Origin: Pleurocapsa sp. MO_226.B13
GTDB taxonomy: Bacteria > Cyanobacteriota > Cyanobacteriia > Cyanobacteriales > Xenococcaceae
Length of the DNA stretch: 7,789 bases
Assembly (NCBI GenBank): GCA_030064795.1
Contig: JASJEI010000441.1
Span: forward strand, 1 to 7,789
Direction: 5' to 3'
Made by a program: the position numbers and the translations under genes
Part shown: positions 6,182 to 7,789 of the stretch, piece by piece
Position numbering within the stretch: position 1 is the first letter of the stretch
Layout: each line of letters starts with the position of its first letter
The notes under the pieces: model-generated
The model's input: the letters and a program-made list of their open reading frames with translations, nothing else
The model's database searches: none
What the model was told of the DNA's origin: nothing

Positions 6182-7405
6182 ATGTCTAAAGTTAAAGATT
6201 CATTTAATATTCTAGTAGTAGATGATAATGGCTTAAATCTGGATCTATTGTGTAGAATCTTATCTAAAGCAAATTTCCAAATCTCTACAGCGATCGATGG
6301 TATAGATGCTATTAGCAAAGTTAATTTTGCTCCTCCACAGCTTATTCTTTTAGATGTAATGATGCCGAAACTCGATGGTTTTGAAGCCTGCAAACTATTA
6401 AAAGAAAATCCTGAAACGTCTGATATTCCGATTATTTTTATGACTAGTTTGGCAGAGACAGAAAAAAAAGTTCAAGCTTTTAAATTGGGTGCTAATGACT
6501 ATATTACTAAACCTTTTCAAAAGGCTGAACTATTAGCTAGAGTAGAATCTCAACTACAGTTATTTCAACTACACAAAACTTTAGAAAAACAAAATTATTT
6601 GTTAAAGACAGAAATAGATAAAAAATACAAAGTAGAACTTTCATTATTAGAAACAAACGACCAGTTGTCTAGTGTCAATCAATCTCTTCAAGCTGAAATC
6701 GAAAATCGCAAAATCATAGAATCGAGATTACAATCTGAAATCTTGGAACGCAGACAAGCAGAACAGAAATTAAAAAAATCTTTAAAAGAAAAAGAATTAC
6801 TATTAAAAGAAATTCATCATCGAGTCAAAAATAATCTTTTTATTGTTTCTAGTCTTTTAGAATCTCAGCTAGATTATACTGATAATCCTCAAACAATTAA
6901 AATGCTTGAAGACAGTCAAAATCGTATCTTGTCGATGGCATTGATTCACGAACAGCTTCATAGCAGTACTGGCTTGTGTTTAATCGATTTTAGACAATAT
7001 ATTACCAATTTGACCGATCATTTGATTAACTCTTGTATAAACAAAGAAATAGACTTTAAAGTCAAAATCCAAGAGGCTAATGTAAATATTGAAACTGCTC
7101 ATCCCTGCGGTTTAATTATTAATGAACTATTTTCTAATGCAATAGAACACGCTTTTCCTAACACTAAAAAAGGAAATATTAGCTTGAAATTTCATCGAGA
7201 TAAGTTGAATAATTTTACTTTATTGTTCAAAGATAATGGAGTTGGTTTTCCAGTAGATAAAGATTTTTATGAAAGTGAATCCTTGGGACTGGAACTTGTT
7301 TTAACCTTGGTAGAACAATTAGAAGGAAAAATAGAAATGAAAAATAATCATGGGACTGAAATCAAAATTACCTTCAGAGAGCTAGATTACAAAAATAGAA
7401 TTTAG
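6182..7405 (+). CDS. Histidine kinase with N-terminal receiver (REC - coiled coil - HisKA_2 - HATPase)
   Basis: The 407-residue protein has no membrane segment or signal peptide. Residues 8-122 form a complete receiver: Asp14-Asp15, acceptor Asp58 in LLDVMMPKLDG, Thr88 and Lys110 in TKPF. Residues about 130-208 are a charged heptad-like coiled coil (ENRKIIESRLQSEILERRQA), which should dimerise and pass the signal on. The dimerisation/phosphotransfer helix KEIHHRVKNNLFIVSSLLES (209-228) is of HisKA_2 type with His213 (or His212) as phosphoacceptor. The ATP-binding domain (about 305-398) shows the N box LIINELFSNAIEHAF (311-325), the G1 box DNGVGF (351-356) and LGLELV (368-373). It thus looks active. 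Having only a receiver as sensor, it should respond to another kinase. The operon position beside the REC-EAL protein makes that receiver its likely target. Base composition is AT-rich, like its partner. Confidence 0.93.
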   Translation: MSKVKDSFNILVVDDNGLNLDLLCRILSKANFQISTAIDGIDAISKVNFAPPQLILLDVMMPKLDGFEACKLLKENPETSDIPIIFMTSLAETEKKVQAFKLGANDYITKPFQKAELLARVESQLQLFQLHKTLEKQNYLLKTEIDKKYKVELSLLETNDQLSSVNQSLQAEIENRKIIESRLQSEILERRQAEQKLKKSLKEKELLLKEIHHRVKNNLFIVSSLLESQLDYTDNPQTIKMLEDSQNRILSMALIHEQLHSSTGLCLIDFRQYITNLTDHLINSCINKEIDFKVKIQEANVNIETAHPCGLIINELFSNAIEHAFPNTKKGNISLKFHRDKLNNFTLLFKDNGVGFPVDKDFYESESLGLELVLTLVEQLEGKIEMKNNHGTEIKITFRELDYKNRI

Positions 7406-7500
7406 CGTTGACCTAGGGTGGGCGACGCGAAGCTAGTACGTAAGGATTCAGAGCAAACACTCAGCTTTGACTCTAGGACGATCTTCTGAATCAATACTGA
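7406..7500. other. Spacer between the kinase gene and the right end of the second tnpB element
   Basis: There is no gene here. The first part contains GGGCGACGCGAAGCTAGTACG (in the range 7418-7440), which resembles dispersed repeats seen in many cyanobacterial genomes (from memory, not checked). GATTCAGA (7445-7452) and TCTGAATC (7485-7492) form an 8-bp inverted repeat around 32 bp. No T-run follows, so a terminator for the two-gene unit is not evident. Confidence 0.35.
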
Positions 7501-7509
7501 TTGACATCC

Positions 7510-7545
7510 TCCCGCCGTTAACCGCTTGAGCGGTCTAACGGGGGA
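7510..7545 (-). repeat. Right-end hairpin of the second tnpB element
   Basis: TCCC (7510-7513) pairs with GGGA (7542-7545), CCGTTA (7515-7520) with TAACGG (7536-7541), and ACCGC (7521-7525) with GCGGT (7530-7534), with bulges at 7514 and 7535 and loop TTGA. It begins 10 bp past the tnpB stop, and GGATGTCAA follows it on the minus strand. This is the subterminal imperfect palindrome expected at IS200/IS605 right ends, and it resembles the hairpin at 985-1018. Confidence 0.8.
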
Positions 7546-7555
7546 TTCCTAAACC

Positions 7556-7789
7556 TCACGATTTAGGTTTCTGTTTCTTTCTTCCAGTAGAAGTTTTTCG
7601 CAACTGCCCAATCCCCCCTTTGATTCCCCCCTTATTAAGGGGGGCTAGGGGGGATTCAGGTCTTATGTCCGCTCCACAGACAATCACCGCAAGCCCTGCG
7701 GCGAGTATATTCTTCCCAGCATTGATGTCTCTATCGATGCCTGTAGTCCCACAACTAGGACAATCCCAAGTGCGAACATCAAGAGGCAT
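7556..7789 (-). CDS. tnpB: TnpB (OrfB) C-terminal part, second element, N-terminus beyond the right edge
   Basis: Seventy-seven codons are visible, entering from the right edge and stopping at TGA (7558-7556). The Met at the edge is internal to a full TnpB. The visible part holds the second half of the zinc ribbon, DCPSCG (residues 9-14 as numbered from the edge), and DRDINAGKNI (19-28), which carries the third RuvC acid. After GADIRPE (39-45) the frame passes through SPLAPLNKGGIKGGIG (46-61), encoded by a palindromic repeat, and ends QLRKTSTGRKKQKPKS, a basic tail of the kind common in cyanobacterial TnpB. The visible catalytic region looks intact. It has the same orientation as the copy at 1-929, but the two visible pieces do not overlap in sequence, so their relatedness cannot be measured here. 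Confidence 0.93.
   Translation of the reverse strand: MPLDVRTWDCPSCGTTGIDRDINAGKNILAAGLAVIVCGADIRPESPLAPLNKGGIKGGIGQLRKTSTGRKKQKPKS
7610..7656. repeat. Nested double palindrome of cyanobacterial type inside tnpB
   Basis: The outer arms AATCCCCCC (7610-7618) and GGGGGGATT (7648-7656) are perfect 9-bp inverted repeats. Between them a second palindrome, CCCCCCTTA (7626-7634) and TAAGGGGGG (7636-7644), has perfect 9-bp arms around one base. The whole is 47 bp. It is translated on the minus strand as SPLAPLNKGGIKGGIG inside TnpB. Repeats of this C-run/G-run kind, giving PLNKGG peptides, recur in cyanobacterial genomes and sometimes within genes (my recollection of the family, not checked here). 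Confidence 0.85.

Larger units (their letters stand above)
7501..7720 (-). ncRNA. Presumed omega-RNA scaffold of the right-hand tnpB element (extent approximate)
   Basis: In known TnpB systems the guide RNA scaffold comes from the 3' part of tnpB plus the transposon right end, and the guide is the flanking sequence just outside. Here the minus strand runs through the tnpB 3' end, its stop at 7558-7556, the right-end hairpin and then GGATGTCAA ending at 7501. If the element ends there, the guide on the minus strand would begin TCAGTATTGATTCAGAAGAT (7500-7481). The upstream limit is a guess from the usual scaffold length of a little over 200 nt. A large palindrome (7610-7656) falls inside this region. 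Confidence 0.4.

Noticed and set aside
7610..7656. G-quadruplex in the G-runs of the palindrome
   Set aside because: Each strand has only two long G-runs, and the pairing C-runs lie on the same strand, so a hairpin is favoured.

Overview
The window looks like a piece of a cyanobacterial chromosome. Five copies of the HIP1 octamer GCGATCGC are visible (starting at 1274, 2859, 3671, 3874 and 5186), far more than chance would give in under 8 kb. A C-run/G-run double palindrome encoding the PLNKGG peptide, typical of cyanobacteria, is also present, and so is a DUF502 membrane-protein gene beside an enlarged nusB. The genus cannot be read from the sequence.

Layout, left to right. 1-929 (minus) is the first ~309 codons of a TnpB RNA-guided nuclease of the IS200/IS605 superfamily; its C-terminus lies off the left edge. 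A right-end-type hairpin sits just upstream of it (985-1018). 1046-1762 (minus) is pgl, 6-phosphogluconolactonase. An AT-rich divergent intergenic region (1763-2076) separates pgl from a GTG-started DUF502 two-TM protein (2077-2811, plus). A 252-bp gap, possibly holding a decayed gene on the minus strand, leads to nusB (3064-3837, plus), which has a central insertion and a charged C-terminal tail. The 528-bp gap 3838-4365 has no gene but holds a HIP1 palindrome, a 101-bp MITE-like element (4185-4285) and a 16-bp palindrome close to the next start.

4366-7405 is a two-gene signalling unit with 31 bp between the genes. The first gene encodes a receiver / degenerate GGDEF / intact EAL protein, a probable c-di-GMP phosphodiesterase. 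The second encodes a receiver / coiled-coil / HisKA_2 / HATPase protein, a soluble histidine kinase with an N-terminal receiver. The simplest reading is a phosphorelay in which the kinase controls the phosphodiesterase through its receiver, while its own receiver takes input from another kinase.

7501-7789 (minus) is the 3' end of a second tnpB with its right-end hairpin and presumed omega-RNA region. A 47-bp double palindrome lies within the tnpB reading frame and is translated in frame. The window is thus bracketed by two TnpB elements in the same orientation, each cut by the window edge. There are no tRNA or rRNA genes and no CRISPR array that I can see. The most interesting part is the right-hand TnpB/omega-RNA end with the embedded palindrome.
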